64,000 nt of DNA from Antrihabitans stalagmiti (GTDB taxonomy: Bacteria > Actinomycetota > Actinomycetes > Mycobacteriales > Mycobacteriaceae): positions 62,001 through 126,000 of the forward strand of contig NZ_JAEMNV010000008.1 in assembly GCF_016482825.1 (NCBI RefSeq), read 5' to 3'. A program made the translations under genes and the position numbers. Below, piece by piece: positions 27,659 through 36,889 of the stretch. Under the pieces are notes generated by a model. That model did not search any database. It was not told the DNA's origin and was given only the letters and a program-made list of their open reading frames with translations. Position 1 is the first letter of the stretch. Each line of letters opens with the position of its first letter.

Positions 27659-28624
27659 CTAGAAGAACTGCCAGAACACGACGATGAGCACGGCGTACCC
27701 AGCCAGCACAATCGCCACACCGATCAGATTGGTACGCAACCGATTCGACGACTCCGGTTGGAGCCACCAATCGAATCGTCCATTGATCCAGGGCACGAGC
27801 CAGTTCAGCGCCGTGACGCTCGCGACGTTTCCGATGAACAACGCGACAGCAAATGGCAGCCCGAGTTCGCGATCCAGCAGCGGAGTCTGCACCCAGAGTC
27901 CGAACAGGAACACCACCGGGTACAACATGAGCACAACCATCATGTTCTGTTTCCACGCCGGCGGCGGCTGGCCGGCCGCGGACGTCTCGGCCGTGAACCA
28001 GTGGTCGAATCCGGTTCGCACGACTCGGGTGTGGAATTCTTCGGTGAATGCGGTGGCTTCGTCGACCAACTGCTGTCGCACCGGCGAGTCTAGCCATTTC
28101 TGCAGATTGGCTTCGCTGTCGAAGCGCAGGATCGCCAGAAAGTCCTCTTGCACATGCGGTATCGGTGGTTCGAACCGATAGCCCTTGAAGCCGACAGCTT
28201 TGGTTTGGGCGGCAGCTATCCGGCGCTCCCATGCGCGGTATTCGGCTTCGGACCCCGGGCGGACCCGCGTGGAGATGACCACCGAGATCGGCGCGGGCAG
28301 TACCCCTTTCGACTCGACACCTTCGGCACCATCACTCACGACATGGACGTCGTCGCGACCGACGAGCATCGGCGCCGCGCCCTCGATGCGCGCGGCGCGC
28401 TCGGGCGAGTTGAGCCAGGTCCGTGCCGAAGCGTCGCTGTCGAACCGCTGCAGAATCACCCAATCGACCTGGGTCGGCGGGCTGGGTGGCAACACGGTCT
28501 GCTCGATGAATCCAGGCAACTGCGATAAGCCGGAACTCGTGTCGACTTGCCACCGGGAAAATTGTTCTTCAGCTTCGGGTCTCACACTCGTCTGCGTGAC
28601 GATAGTGACCGTCTCCTGGCTCAT
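27659..28624 (-). CDS. Membrane protein with two antibiotic-biosynthesis-monooxygenase (ABM) domains
   Basis: 321 residues. Two tandem ferredoxin-like ABM domains, about 5-95 (VTIVTQTSVRPEAEEQFSRW, LPGFIEQTVLPP) and about 110-200 (ISVVISTRVRPGSEAEYRAW, VGFKGYRFEPP), followed by three hydrophobic helices near the C-terminus. Start ATG 28624 overlaps the stop of the molybdenum hydroxylase gene as ATGA. It resembles known actinobacterial two-ABM membrane proteins; the reaction is unknown. Coupling to the hydroxylase suggests a role in the same oxidation or in handling its product (inference). Confidence 0.85.
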   Translation of the reverse strand: MSQETVTIVTQTSVRPEAEEQFSRWQVDTSSGLSQLPGFIEQTVLPPSPPTQVDWVILQRFDSDASARTWLNSPERAARIEGAAPMLVGRDDVHVVSDGAEGVESKGVLPAPISVVISTRVRPGSEAEYRAWERRIAAAQTKAVGFKGYRFEPPIPHVQEDFLAILRFDSEANLQKWLDSPVRQQLVDEATAFTEEFHTRVVRTGFDHWFTAETSAAGQPPPAWKQNMMVVLMLYPVVFLFGLWVQTPLLDRELGLPFAVALFIGNVASVTALNWLVPWINGRFDWWLQPESSNRLRTNLIGVAIVLAGYAVLIVVFWQFF

Positions 28625-31323
28625 GACCGAGCTGCGAGACGCGAATAGAGCCTGTCCGGTGTGAACGGCAGGTGTGCGAAACGAACACCTGTCGCGTTGA
28701 CGATCGCGTTCGAGATCGCAGGAGCCACAGGATTGATCGCGCACTCGCCCTGCGACTTTGCACCGAGCGGACCGATCGAATCGTGGGTGTCGGCGAAGAA
28801 CACCTCGGATCGCGGGACGTCGGCGAATGCCGGGATCCGATAGTTACGGAAGTTCGGATTCACCACCGCGCCTTCGGAGTTGTGCACCATGTTCTCGGTC
28901 AGTGCCCAGCCGAACGCCATTCCGATGGCACCGTCGATCTGGCCTCTGCACTGCATGGGATTGATCAGCCTGCCGATGTCGGCACCGTGCACGCTGTGCA
29001 GGATTCGGATCTCCCCGGTTATTCGATGCACTGCCAATCGCACACCGTGGACATTGAACGCGATGGTGCGAGGAGACAGGTACGCCTTGCGGGTTCCTTC
29101 GAAGCGATGGCCGTCCGCGGCACCTGCCTCGTGCAGTTCCGCCAACGAGATGCGCTTGTCGCCACAGAGCACGGCGTCCGCCGCGAGCGTGCATTGCTCT
29201 CGCGCTACTCCGCTGTGGCGGCTCGCGTAGTCGAGAATGTCGTCGCGCAGAGCCATCGCAGTGAGGTGCACGGCCTTGCCTGCCACGACTGTGCCGGTGC
29301 TGGCGAAAGTACCCGTGTCGTAAGGCGTTCGATCGGTGTCGGCGTTGACGATGTCGACGTCAGCTGCCCGACACCCGACGGTGGAGGCTGCTATCTGCTT
29401 GTGTGCGTTGGCAATTCCGTTGCCCATTTCGCAAGATCCGACGGCGAGGTGGTAGGTACCGTCGGCAAGTAGGCGCATCTCGCCTGCGGACCTGTGCTCG
29501 GTCGGAGGCCCGCACTCGAGCATTGCGAGGGCGACGCCGGTTCCCTCCGCCCAGTCGTCACCGTCCGGCTTGGCGACACCGTTCCCGCGAGCGAGCGCTT
29601 CCTCCGCGAAGTCGAGGCACTGATCGAGGCCGTAGCTGCCGAAACTCGCGTCGCTCGGGTCCTGCCAGACCGACTCGACGTGGTCGCCCGGCCGAACCAT
29701 GTTCTTGCGGCGCATCGCAAACGGATCGATCTTCAACAGGTGCGCCATCTCGTCGATCGCGCACTCGATAGCGAAGGTGGTCTGCGAGGCTCCGTAACCA
29801 CGGAACCCGCCACCCGGAATCACGTTGGTGTAGACCGCATATCCGAGTGCCTTCTTGTTCTCGCAACGGTAGGCCGCAAGCGGGCTACCGAGCGCCGCGG
29901 CCAGCGTTTCACTCGCGTGATTGGCGTATGCGCCCGTGTTCGACACGACATAGATGTCCAGTGCGGTCAGGGTGCCGTCACGTTTCGCGCCGAGCTTCAC
30001 CCGTGTGGTCATCTGGTGTCGCGTCGTGGTTCCGATGAACTCTTCCTCGCGAGTCCACTCCCATTTGACCGGACGACCGAGCTTCATGGTCGCGAACAGC
30101 ACGAGGTCTTCGGAGATCATTTCCTGCTTGCCGCCGAAGCCGCCGCCGACCCGCTCGGTGAAGACATGGACGTCGCGAGCCCGCAGGCCGAATTGATGAC
30201 ACAGCTTCGCCCGAACGACGAACGGCCCCTGCGAACTCGTTCGTACATGCCAGCGGTTGTCGTCACCGCGCCATGCGATCGAGCCGTGCGTCTCCAGGTG
30301 CGAATGCTGGACGCGCGACGTCGAGTAGGTCATCTCGTGCACCGCGTCGGCAGCTGCGAATCCATCAGCCACACTGCCTATTTCGCCGTGTATGTCGACG
30401 AAGATGTTGCCCTTCTCCTCCATACCCTTGTTGTGAAGTACGGGTGCGTCGGGTTCCATCGCCGTCACGGGATCGAATACCGCAGGCAACACCTCGTAGG
30501 TGACATTCAGTGCCCGGCAGCCAGCGGCCGCGGCCGCCTCCGACTCCGCGACCACGGCGGCGATCCGCTGACCGACGAAACGAGCGACGTCGTCCAGGAT
30601 GCGGGTGTCGTCGGGATCGACGAGGTGATCCTCGTGTAGCGCGGTGCTGTAGAGCCGGTCCGGTACGTCGGCAGCGGTATACACAGCCACCACACCAGGT
30701 ATGGCCATCGCCGCACTTCGATCGATGTCGACGATGCGGGCATGTGCGTGCGGGGACCGCAGCACGACGAGATGCAACAGTCCTTCCATGGCGACGTCCA
30801 TCGTGTATCGCGCTTGCCCGGTGAGGATTCCGCGGCTGAACGGATTGGCCAGACTTGCGCCACACGACTCTCCCGCAACATCGGGCTCTGCTTCGGCAGC
30901 ACCCTGCAACGCGTCGGCGATGGACCGATATCCGGTGCACCGACACAGATTTCCCTTCAGCGCACGGGGCAGATCTTCCTTCTGCTCGTCGCTCAACGAT
31001 GCCGCGGTCATGATCATCCCCGCCGCACAGAATCCACACTGGAAGGCCTGCGCGTCGTGGAAAGCCTGCTGCATCGGGTGTAGTTCGTCGCCCGAGCCGA
31101 GCCCTTCGATGGTGGTGACCTTGCGCCCTGCCGCTCGGAAGGCCGGCACCAGGCACGAGTGGAACGGTGTGCCGTCCAACCACACCGTGCAAGCGCCGCA
31201 ATCGCCTGCGTCGCAACCTTTTTTGACGCCGAACACCTCGCGATCCCGGAGGAAGGTGCGCAGACACTGACCCGGCTGTGGCTCGGCGGAGAAGAGGCGT
31301 CCGTCGACATCGAATTCGCTCAT
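28621..31323 (-). CDS. Xanthine dehydrogenase-family protein, fused [2Fe-2S] and molybdopterin subunits
   Basis: 900 residues. N-terminal plant-type [2Fe-2S] (Cys37, Cys42, Cys45, Cys57) and helical second [2Fe-2S] domain (CGFC at 96-99, CRC at 127-129), then from about 165 the aldehyde oxidase/xanthine dehydrogenase molybdopterin-binding domains (RVGGGFGGKQE, GGGFRGYGASQ, GAKSQGECA with the catalytic Glu). The fusion of small and large subunits in one chain, with the FAD subunit separate, is a less common arrangement. Likely hydroxylates an aldehyde or N-heterocycle using water. ATG 31323 overlaps the FAD subunit stop (ATGA) and its own stop overlaps the next gene. No Moco-insertion gene (XdhC type) is nearby. 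Confidence 0.93.
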   Translation of the reverse strand: MSEFDVDGRLFSAEPQPGQCLRTFLRDREVFGVKKGCDAGDCGACTVWLDGTPFHSCLVPAFRAAGRKVTTIEGLGSGDELHPMQQAFHDAQAFQCGFCAAGMIMTAASLSDEQKEDLPRALKGNLCRCTGYRSIADALQGAAEAEPDVAGESCGASLANPFSRGILTGQARYTMDVAMEGLLHLVVLRSPHAHARIVDIDRSAAMAIPGVVAVYTAADVPDRLYSTALHEDHLVDPDDTRILDDVARFVGQRIAAVVAESEAAAAAGCRALNVTYEVLPAVFDPVTAMEPDAPVLHNKGMEEKGNIFVDIHGEIGSVADGFAAADAVHEMTYSTSRVQHSHLETHGSIAWRGDDNRWHVRTSSQGPFVVRAKLCHQFGLRARDVHVFTERVGGGFGGKQEMISEDLVLFATMKLGRPVKWEWTREEEFIGTTTRHQMTTRVKLGAKRDGTLTALDIYVVSNTGAYANHASETLAAALGSPLAAYRCENKKALGYAVYTNVIPGGGFRGYGASQTTFAIECAIDEMAHLLKIDPFAMRRKNMVRPGDHVESVWQDPSDASFGSYGLDQCLDFAEEALARGNGVAKPDGDDWAEGTGVALAMLECGPPTEHRSAGEMRLLADGTYHLAVGSCEMGNGIANAHKQIAASTVGCRAADVDIVNADTDRTPYDTGTFASTGTVVAGKAVHLTAMALRDDILDYASRHSGVAREQCTLAADAVLCGDKRISLAELHEAGAADGHRFEGTRKAYLSPRTIAFNVHGVRLAVHRITGEIRILHSVHGADIGRLINPMQCRGQIDGAIGMAFGWALTENMVHNSEGAVVNPNFRNYRIPAFADVPRSEVFFADTHDSIGPLGAKSQGECAINPVAPAISNAIVNATGVRFAHLPFTPDRLYSRLAARS

Positions 31324-32138
31324 GAGAGTTCCGCACGTAGCTGTTCGGCGAAGTGATAGGTCAGGTGTTGCTTGTACGGAGCAGACCCGTTGACGTCGTC
31401 GAAATAGTCTTCGGCGGAGAGTCTTGCCGTGATGTCACGGCGCAGTTCTGCCTGCGTCGGAACGTCGTCGAATTGCAACTGCACCGGTCGAGTTGTCGCG
31501 GCCGTTACCGTGATCCGGAAGTCGTGACCGTCGGCGCCGCACGTCCCGATGATCAGGGCGGCCGACCGTCCAAGGTGCACCAGCGACTGCTGTCGATACG
31601 CGAACCGTTTTCGCAGTGCGGAGTCCGGCAACCGAATCGATCGCAGTAGCGCACCGGGCCGAAGGATGTTCGCGTTGTTGCCCGTCACGAAGTCGAGTGC
31701 CGAAACCTGTTCCGGCGCAGCGCCGTCGCGCGGCCACACCGTGTAGGTGCCCTCCAGCGCAGCCGTCAGCGAGATCATCGCACCGGCCGGTAGCGACATG
31801 CAGATATTGCCGCCGACGGTTGCCGCGTTCCAGATCTTGAACGACGCGAGCAGGGAGTTGCAGCAATCGCGAATCAGCGGTGCCGCAGTCCATTCCGCTG
31901 GTGCGTCGAATGCGAACAGCTCTGCTATGCGGCAGGTTGCGCCGATGTCGAGGCCCGCATCGGAGACTTCCAATGCCGGCCAGCCGAACCCGTCGAGATC
32001 GATCAGGGTGTCTGTCGCGACTTGCGGTTCGGAGAACAGCCAGGTGCCGCCCGCCAGCCATGCGTAGCCGTCTCGCCAGGTCGTGATGTGGTCGGGAGAG
32101 GTCGGCCTTTCGAGCGCTGTGATCGTGGTGAGGTTCAT
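31320..32138 (-). CDS. FAD-binding subunit of xanthine dehydrogenase-family enzyme
   Basis: 272 residues of the CO dehydrogenase/xanthine dehydrogenase medium subunit family. FAD-contact motif AGGTWLF, then ATVGGNICMSLPAG and the C-terminal helical domain (RLSAEDYFDDVNGSAPYKQHLTYHFAEQL). It transfers electrons from the FeS clusters of the fused partner to an acceptor. First gene of the operon; a palindrome lies upstream at 32186. Confidence 0.92.
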   Translation of the reverse strand: MNLTTITALERPTSPDHITTWRDGYAWLAGGTWLFSEPQVATDTLIDLDGFGWPALEVSDAGLDIGATCRIAELFAFDAPAEWTAAPLIRDCCNSLLASFKIWNAATVGGNICMSLPAGAMISLTAALEGTYTVWPRDGAAPEQVSALDFVTGNNANILRPGALLRSIRLPDSALRKRFAYRQQSLVHLGRSAALIIGTCGADGHDFRITVTAATTRPVQLQFDDVPTQAELRRDITARLSAEDYFDDVNGSAPYKQHLTYHFAEQLRAELS

Positions 32139-32185
32139 TGCAAAACACCCCTATCTCAGGGCTCGGGCGTATGCGCAGTCCAATT

Positions 32186-32199
32186 AAACACCCGTGTTT
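32186..32199. promoter_or_regulatory. Palindrome upstream of the molybdenum hydroxylase operon
   Basis: A perfect inverted repeat AAACAC-CC-GTGTTT lies 48 bp upstream of the FAD subunit start, within the 101-bp gap to the ACT gene. The symmetry and position fit an operator for a dimeric regulator; none is encoded next to it. Confidence 0.45.
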
Positions 32200-32239
32200 C
32201 ACAATCTGAGGCCGAACCGAGATGCCAAGTTGTCGCCGC

Positions 32240-32638
32240 TCAGCCGCCGTCTGTCATACCGACGAGTAGCGCCATCGTCTCGCTCACCCGGCCGTGGGGA
32301 ACGAACAGATGGTCGTGATGAAACCCGGCCACCATGTTGCAACTGATGCCCGCGGCTGCGAGCGCTGTCGCTACCGCAGCCGTCAGCCCGACGGCGTCCA
32401 GCGCCGAGTGCACACGAAGCGTGATCCAAGCCGCCACGTAGTGATAGTCGAGGCCGCCTGCGTCGGCTTCGGTCTGAGGTATCACCAGCGTGCAGCCCTC
32501 GGTTTCGCACACCGTGACAACGGGGCGGACGTCGTCCGGGACCGGACCCGCGACCGTGACGAAGACGTAGCGCCCCGGATTGTGATGGGGACGCAGGTCT
32601 TTCAGAAGTCGCGTCAGGTCACGCTCGCCGCTGGTCAC
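32240..32638 (-). CDS. ACT-domain protein (ACT_7 type)
   Basis: 132 residues. Pattern of two small ACT-like units: VTVCETEGCTLVIPQTEA, then WITLRVHSALDAVGLTAAVATALAAAGISCNMVAGFHHDHLFVP. This matches uncharacterised bacterial proteins related to the amino-acid-sensing ACT/CASTOR fold, so amino-acid binding is plausible. GTG start overlaps the upstream membrane protein gene by 20 nt, implying coupling. Confidence 0.82.
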   Translation of the reverse strand: MTSGERDLTRLLKDLRPHHNPGRYVFVTVAGPVPDDVRPVVTVCETEGCTLVIPQTEADAGGLDYHYVAAWITLRVHSALDAVGLTAAVATALAAAGISCNMVAGFHHDHLFVPHGRVSETMALLVGMTDGG

Positions 32639-32939
32639 GCTTGCGACGGTAGTAGACGTCGACCACCCGAGTCAGAGGCTCCGGCCAAGGTGCGTGCGTT
32701 CGCCTCGAGAGGGTCCATATTCCATGCCAGTCAGCAACGGAACTCCAGCCCCAGAGGGCCAGCCCGACGCCGACGGCGATCAGCACGACAGGTACGACGA
32801 CCGCAACGATCAGAACTGCGACGGCGACCACTGCGACAACCCACGCGGGTTGGCGAACCATGCTGTGAGCCAGCGAGAAACGGAAGACGCCCGCATCGCC
32901 TGCGGCCGACTCCACCGTGGTTGCATCGTCGATGTTCAT
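32619..32939 (-). CDS. Small membrane protein of unknown function
   Basis: 106 residues, two closely spaced hydrophobic segments (VAVVAVAVLIVAVVVPVV, LIAVGVGLALWGW) followed by a basic C-terminus (YYRRKRDQRR). ATG 32939 is chosen; the in-frame extension upstream adds an uncharacteristic tail. It overlaps the ACT gene. No family is recognised. Confidence 0.6.
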   Translation of the reverse strand: MNIDDATTVESAAGDAGVFRFSLAHSMVRQPAWVVAVVAVAVLIVAVVVPVVLIAVGVGLALWGWSSVADWHGIWTLSRRTHAPWPEPLTRVVDVYYRRKRDQRRA

Positions 32940-33089
32940 ACGTCGATTCTGGCCTCGGGTCGACTTCTGCAAAAGAGCCACCTACTAACAACTGGACTGC
33001 CTATGCAGGTCCACCTGGGCCGGCAGGCGCAATTATGGAAAACTGACGTTCATCGGCTGGTGTGAGAAAGTGCGGGCAAGGAGGCTGGG

Positions 33090-35594
33090 TTGACGCTCGT
33101 CCCCGTCTTCGACAAACCCTCGCGGGGTCGCGCAAGTACCCGCTCGGGCTTCGGCGCGATCACAACTCCTCGCGGCGATCTTCCCCTCGAGGCGTTGACT
33201 GTTCGAGCCGACATCACCGGATTGATGTGCCGCACAGACGTTCGCGCGACATTCCGCAACTTCGCGCCGACACCCATAGAGGCGACCTACATCCTTCCGC
33301 TCCCCGACAACGCCGCCATGACAGCGATGCGATTCCGGATCGGCGACCGCCTCATCGAAGCGACTCTGCGCGAACGCGGTGATGCACGCAAGATCTACGA
33401 CGCCGGCATCGCCGCGGGCGGGCGAGCCGCGATCGTCGAGCAGGAACGCGCCAACATCTTCACCATCAGAGTCGGCAGCCTGTCCCCGGGCGAACGAATC
33501 GAAGTCCAACTGGCGCTTACGTTCACGCTCGACTACTCCGATGGTCAAGCAGCATTCTGCTTTCCGCTCGTCGTTGCACCCCGATACCACCCCGGCGTCC
33601 CACTCGACGGTCCTCGAGTCGGGATGGGAATCTCAGCCGACACCGACCTCGTTCCGGATGCCTCGCGGATTTCACCGCCCGTACTGCCGTGGAACGCTGC
33701 CGACACCGTCGCTCTGACGATTTCGGCAACCGTTGCGCGGCAAGCACTTCCGATCGTCGAGATCGGCTGTACGATCCCGGCACGAATCACCGACGATCCG
33801 AACCTTCCCCACATCACCGTCGACATCGAGCCCAACCAACGTCTCAACCGAGATTTTGTACTGCGGCTGAGCACCGGTCAGCGCGACGACGCAGTCATGT
33901 CGCTGTCGACAGTCCGCGACGGCGACGGACCCGACGGCACCTTCGCCCTGACGGTATTGCCACCGACGACCGGTTTACCACCGGCGTCGACCCGCAATGT
34001 TGTTGTCGTACTGGACAGCTCGGCAGCGATGGCCGGTTGGCCAGGCGCAGCGGGGCGACGCGGAGCTGCTCGAATCGTCGACATGCTGACTCCTGCAGAC
34101 AGATTCGCTGTGCTGACGGTTGCCGACGCGGTCGTCGCCGCGAGTGGACGAGAGCCGAAACTCGTTCCGGGAATCGATCGCAACAGGTTCGCTGCCGTCG
34201 AGCACCTCACGTCGATCCGTCCCGGTGGCGGCGCGCACCTGGGGCGGGCTGTCGATCTTGCGGTCGAACTCCTCGCATCGGAACATCGCCGCCCGGCACC
34301 GCACCATTCGATCCTCGTCGTCATCACAGCCGGCCAGGTCGGCGACGACGACGACATCGTGGCTCGTGTCGCACCTGCGCGATTCGCTGCTGGAGTCGGT
34401 GGCATGCGGATCCACTCGATCGGCATCGGCACGGCTGTCAACACCGCTTTGTTGCGTCAACTCGCCTCGACCGGCCGCGGCGAATTCCATCTCGCCGAAT
34501 CGGAGGATCAGCTCGACGCGTTGATCCCTCGGATCCGGCGCCTGCTCGGTCCGCCACTGCTGACCCGCATCGGCCTCACCGCAGAGGGCATGGAGTTCGA
34601 TCCCCGCACGCTCTCCCCTGCTCAACCCCCTGATGTGTACCCGGGCGCCGCACTCGTCATCACCGGGCGTTGCCGGGCAGGCGAATCCGGTCGGCTTATG
34701 TTGTCGTCGATCGGTGCCGACGGTCGTCCCTCGGTAAGCACCATCCCTGCGGTCCCGACGACCAATCTCGCCCTCACTGCCCTGTGGGCGCGCGGTCACC
34801 TCGGTGACCTGCAGCGCCGATATGCGACGTGCCCGATCGCCGAAGCTCCCGAGCTCGCGCAGCGCATCGTTGCGACGTCGATCCGCTTCGGAGTCATCAC
34901 CCGTCTCACCGCATTCGTCGCCGTGACCGGTGCGAACAGAAGGCCGAATGCCGCAGGCGGACAACCTCATCAGGTGGTTCAGCCGGTCGAGCACACGGTC
35001 GACTGGACAGGACCCGACGAGGGGTCGTCGGCCTACTCGGTCGAGTACGCGAAGCGCGTGACGCCGACACCGCCGCCGTTCGACGCACCAGGTCAGCCGC
35101 AACCCTCGACTGCTCCGCGGGCGCAGCGTCGGGGTGTGCTGATCGGTGCCGGCCTCACCGTGATTGCTGCGCTGATCGGTGTCGGGGCCGTCGTCACCAC
35201 CGTCTCGTCCAGCGATTCGACAACCGACGGCGTCGCACAACCCGCGCCGAAGTCGCCTGCCCGGCCCGGTCTGACGTTCACCAACTCCGCGCCACCGCCC
35301 GCAGAGGCGGATCCAGAACAGGACAGCGAAACCGCTGCGTCTCTCAACGTCGTGTTGACACCACGGGGTACGCGAACCGAGATCAGCGCACGTGCGGCCG
35401 GGATACCTACCGGCGAACCGGTCCGCCTGGTCGTCGTCGGGTCGGATGGCTCTCGCGCAGTCGTCGACGCATGGACGGTCGAAGCCGGCGACCCAGCCCG
35501 CGTAGTGCTGGTCGATCTTCCCGTCGACCGCATCACACGGGTTGCAGTCGAAAACGCGACCGGCTTCGTCTACGTGAGCACAACCATCGAGTGA
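33090..35594 (+). CDS. VIT and vWA domain membrane protein
   Basis: 834 residues. VIT domain about 30-160 (DVRATFRNFAPTPIEATYILPLP, RANIFTIRVGSLSPGERIEV), vWA domain about 300-475, one membrane helix about 685-708, and an outer C-terminal domain of ~120 residues. The MIDAS metal site is degenerate: DSSAA instead of DxSxS at 309-313, GGAHL instead of GGTxL, and TAG instead of TDG, so it probably binds partners without metal. Start TTG with AAGGAGG 7 nt upstream. Its stop overlaps the GTG of a soluble kinase, so the two are translated together. Confidence 0.9.
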   Translation: MTLVPVFDKPSRGRASTRSGFGAITTPRGDLPLEALTVRADITGLMCRTDVRATFRNFAPTPIEATYILPLPDNAAMTAMRFRIGDRLIEATLRERGDARKIYDAGIAAGGRAAIVEQERANIFTIRVGSLSPGERIEVQLALTFTLDYSDGQAAFCFPLVVAPRYHPGVPLDGPRVGMGISADTDLVPDASRISPPVLPWNAADTVALTISATVARQALPIVEIGCTIPARITDDPNLPHITVDIEPNQRLNRDFVLRLSTGQRDDAVMSLSTVRDGDGPDGTFALTVLPPTTGLPPASTRNVVVVLDSSAAMAGWPGAAGRRGAARIVDMLTPADRFAVLTVADAVVAASGREPKLVPGIDRNRFAAVEHLTSIRPGGGAHLGRAVDLAVELLASEHRRPAPHHSILVVITAGQVGDDDDIVARVAPARFAAGVGGMRIHSIGIGTAVNTALLRQLASTGRGEFHLAESEDQLDALIPRIRRLLGPPLLTRIGLTAEGMEFDPRTLSPAQPPDVYPGAALVITGRCRAGESGRLMLSSIGADGRPSVSTIPAVPTTNLALTALWARGHLGDLQRRYATCPIAEAPELAQRIVATSIRFGVITRLTAFVAVTGANRRPNAAGGQPHQVVQPVEHTVDWTGPDEGSSAYSVEYAKRVTPTPPPFDAPGQPQPSTAPRAQRRGVLIGAGLTVIAALIGVGAVVTTVSSSDSTTDGVAQPAPKSPARPGLTFTNSAPPPAEADPEQDSETAASLNVVLTPRGTRTEISARAAGIPTGEPVRLVVVGSDGSRAVVDAWTVEAGDPARVVLVDLPVDRITRVAVENATGFVYVSTTIE

Positions 35595-36463
35595 CGATGG
35601 AGCAACTCGATCCTCGGGATCCGACCTCGATCGGACCGTTCACGTTGCTTGGCCGACTCGGTGCAGGCGGCATGGGGCGGGTTTACCTCGGCAAACTACC
35701 GAGTGGACGACGCGTCGCGATCAAGGTGGTGCACGAACATCTCGCCGCAGACCCACGGTTTCGCGTGCGGTTCTCCCAAGAGGTGGGCGCGGCGAAAGCC
35801 GTCGGCGGCTTCTGGACCGCGGCGATCGTCGACGCGGACCCGAACGCACCGACACCCTGGCTCGCCAGTGAATACATCGTCGGCCCCACGCTGGAGACAG
35901 CGATCGAGACACACGGACCGCTCGGCACCGAAGCCGCCAGGATCGTGCTCGTCGGCCTCACCGAAGCATTGATCGCGATCCACCGCGTTCGACTCATCCA
36001 CCGCGATCTCAAACCGGCCAATGTGCTACTCGCACAGGACGGTCCGCGGGTCATCGACTTCGGTATCGCCCGCGCGCTCGATCAGGCGCGGCTGACGCAG
36101 CCCGGCCTCCCGATCGGGTCGGCGTCCTACATGTCGCCCGAGCAGGCCCTCGGAACGACGACACTCACCCCCGCGAGCGACATCTTCTCCCTCGGTGGGG
36201 TTCTCGTGTTCGCCGCGGCCGGCCATGCTCCGTTCACGGGCGCGAACGTGTACTCCGTGCTGCTCGCTGTGGCGAACGGACAGCCCGATCTCACGGGCGT
36301 CCCCGCTCGACTTGCCGGCATTGCCGCGGCCTGTCTGGCAAAGGATCCTTCACAACGACCGACGACCGCCGACCTGCTCGACGAACTGACCCGCACGACA
36401 GCGACCACACCGGGTAGACCTTCGGTCGATCGCCGCGACGACTGGTGGTTGCGTCGGCGCTGA
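35591..36463 (+). CDS. Soluble Ser/Thr protein kinase coupled to the VIT/vWA protein
   Basis: 290 residues; kinase domain nearly fills the protein with no membrane helix. GAGGMG loop, Lys45 (VAIKVV), HRDLKPAN (Asp139), DFG (Asp156), MSPEQAL. The short tail ends in WWLRRR. GTG 35591 overlaps the preceding stop as GTGA; an ATG two codons later could also start. The gene order vWA then kinase suggests the kinase is recruited to, or phosphorylates, the vWA membrane protein (inference). Confidence 0.92.
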   Translation: MTMEQLDPRDPTSIGPFTLLGRLGAGGMGRVYLGKLPSGRRVAIKVVHEHLAADPRFRVRFSQEVGAAKAVGGFWTAAIVDADPNAPTPWLASEYIVGPTLETAIETHGPLGTEAARIVLVGLTEALIAIHRVRLIHRDLKPANVLLAQDGPRVIDFGIARALDQARLTQPGLPIGSASYMSPEQALGTTTLTPASDIFSLGGVLVFAAAGHAPFTGANVYSVLLAVANGQPDLTGVPARLAGIAAACLAKDPSQRPTTADLLDELTRTTATTPGRPSVDRRDDWWLRRR

Positions 36464-36532
36464 CCGATATCCCCCCACGTCAGGGGCAATGGACGGTAGC
36501 GTGACCGGTCAGTCCAGCGGGAGGATTCGCAC

Positions 36533-36814
36533 GTGGTCGGTTTCGCTTTGTTCGTCATCATGTTCGCCATTGCCGCACTGTTCAGGCTTGCCGATCTGCT
36601 GTTCCGATACTGGTACGTCGTGGTGCCGATCGCTGTGATCGTGTGGATCTGGCTGCTCGGCTTCGAATTCGGTCCGAAGCACGAAGAGTCGATTCGGCGT
36701 GACCTGAACGCGGTCGCAAAAAGGTTGCCGTTCAGCATCAGAAAACGTTTGCGTCCCAGTTGGATTCGATGGATCGAGCGCGGGGATCCGCGCGCTCGCA
36801 CCCGCCGGACCTGA
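36533..36814 (+). CDS. Small membrane protein
   Basis: 93 residues, two hydrophobic helices (FALFVIMFAIAALFRLADLLF, YVVVPIAVIVWIWLL) then a basic amphipathic tail. GTG start with GGGAGG 8 nt upstream. It follows the soluble kinase by 69 bp on the same strand. No family recognised. Confidence 0.65.
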   Translation: MVGFALFVIMFAIAALFRLADLLFRYWYVVVPIAVIVWIWLLGFEFGPKHEESIRRDLNAVAKRLPFSIRKRLRPSWIRWIERGDPRARTRRT

Positions 36815-36889
36815 TCGGGTCGGGCGCGAGGCCCGCGGATACTGTGAAATCCCATCGATGACCAGCACTTATATGCAAACATCATTCGT

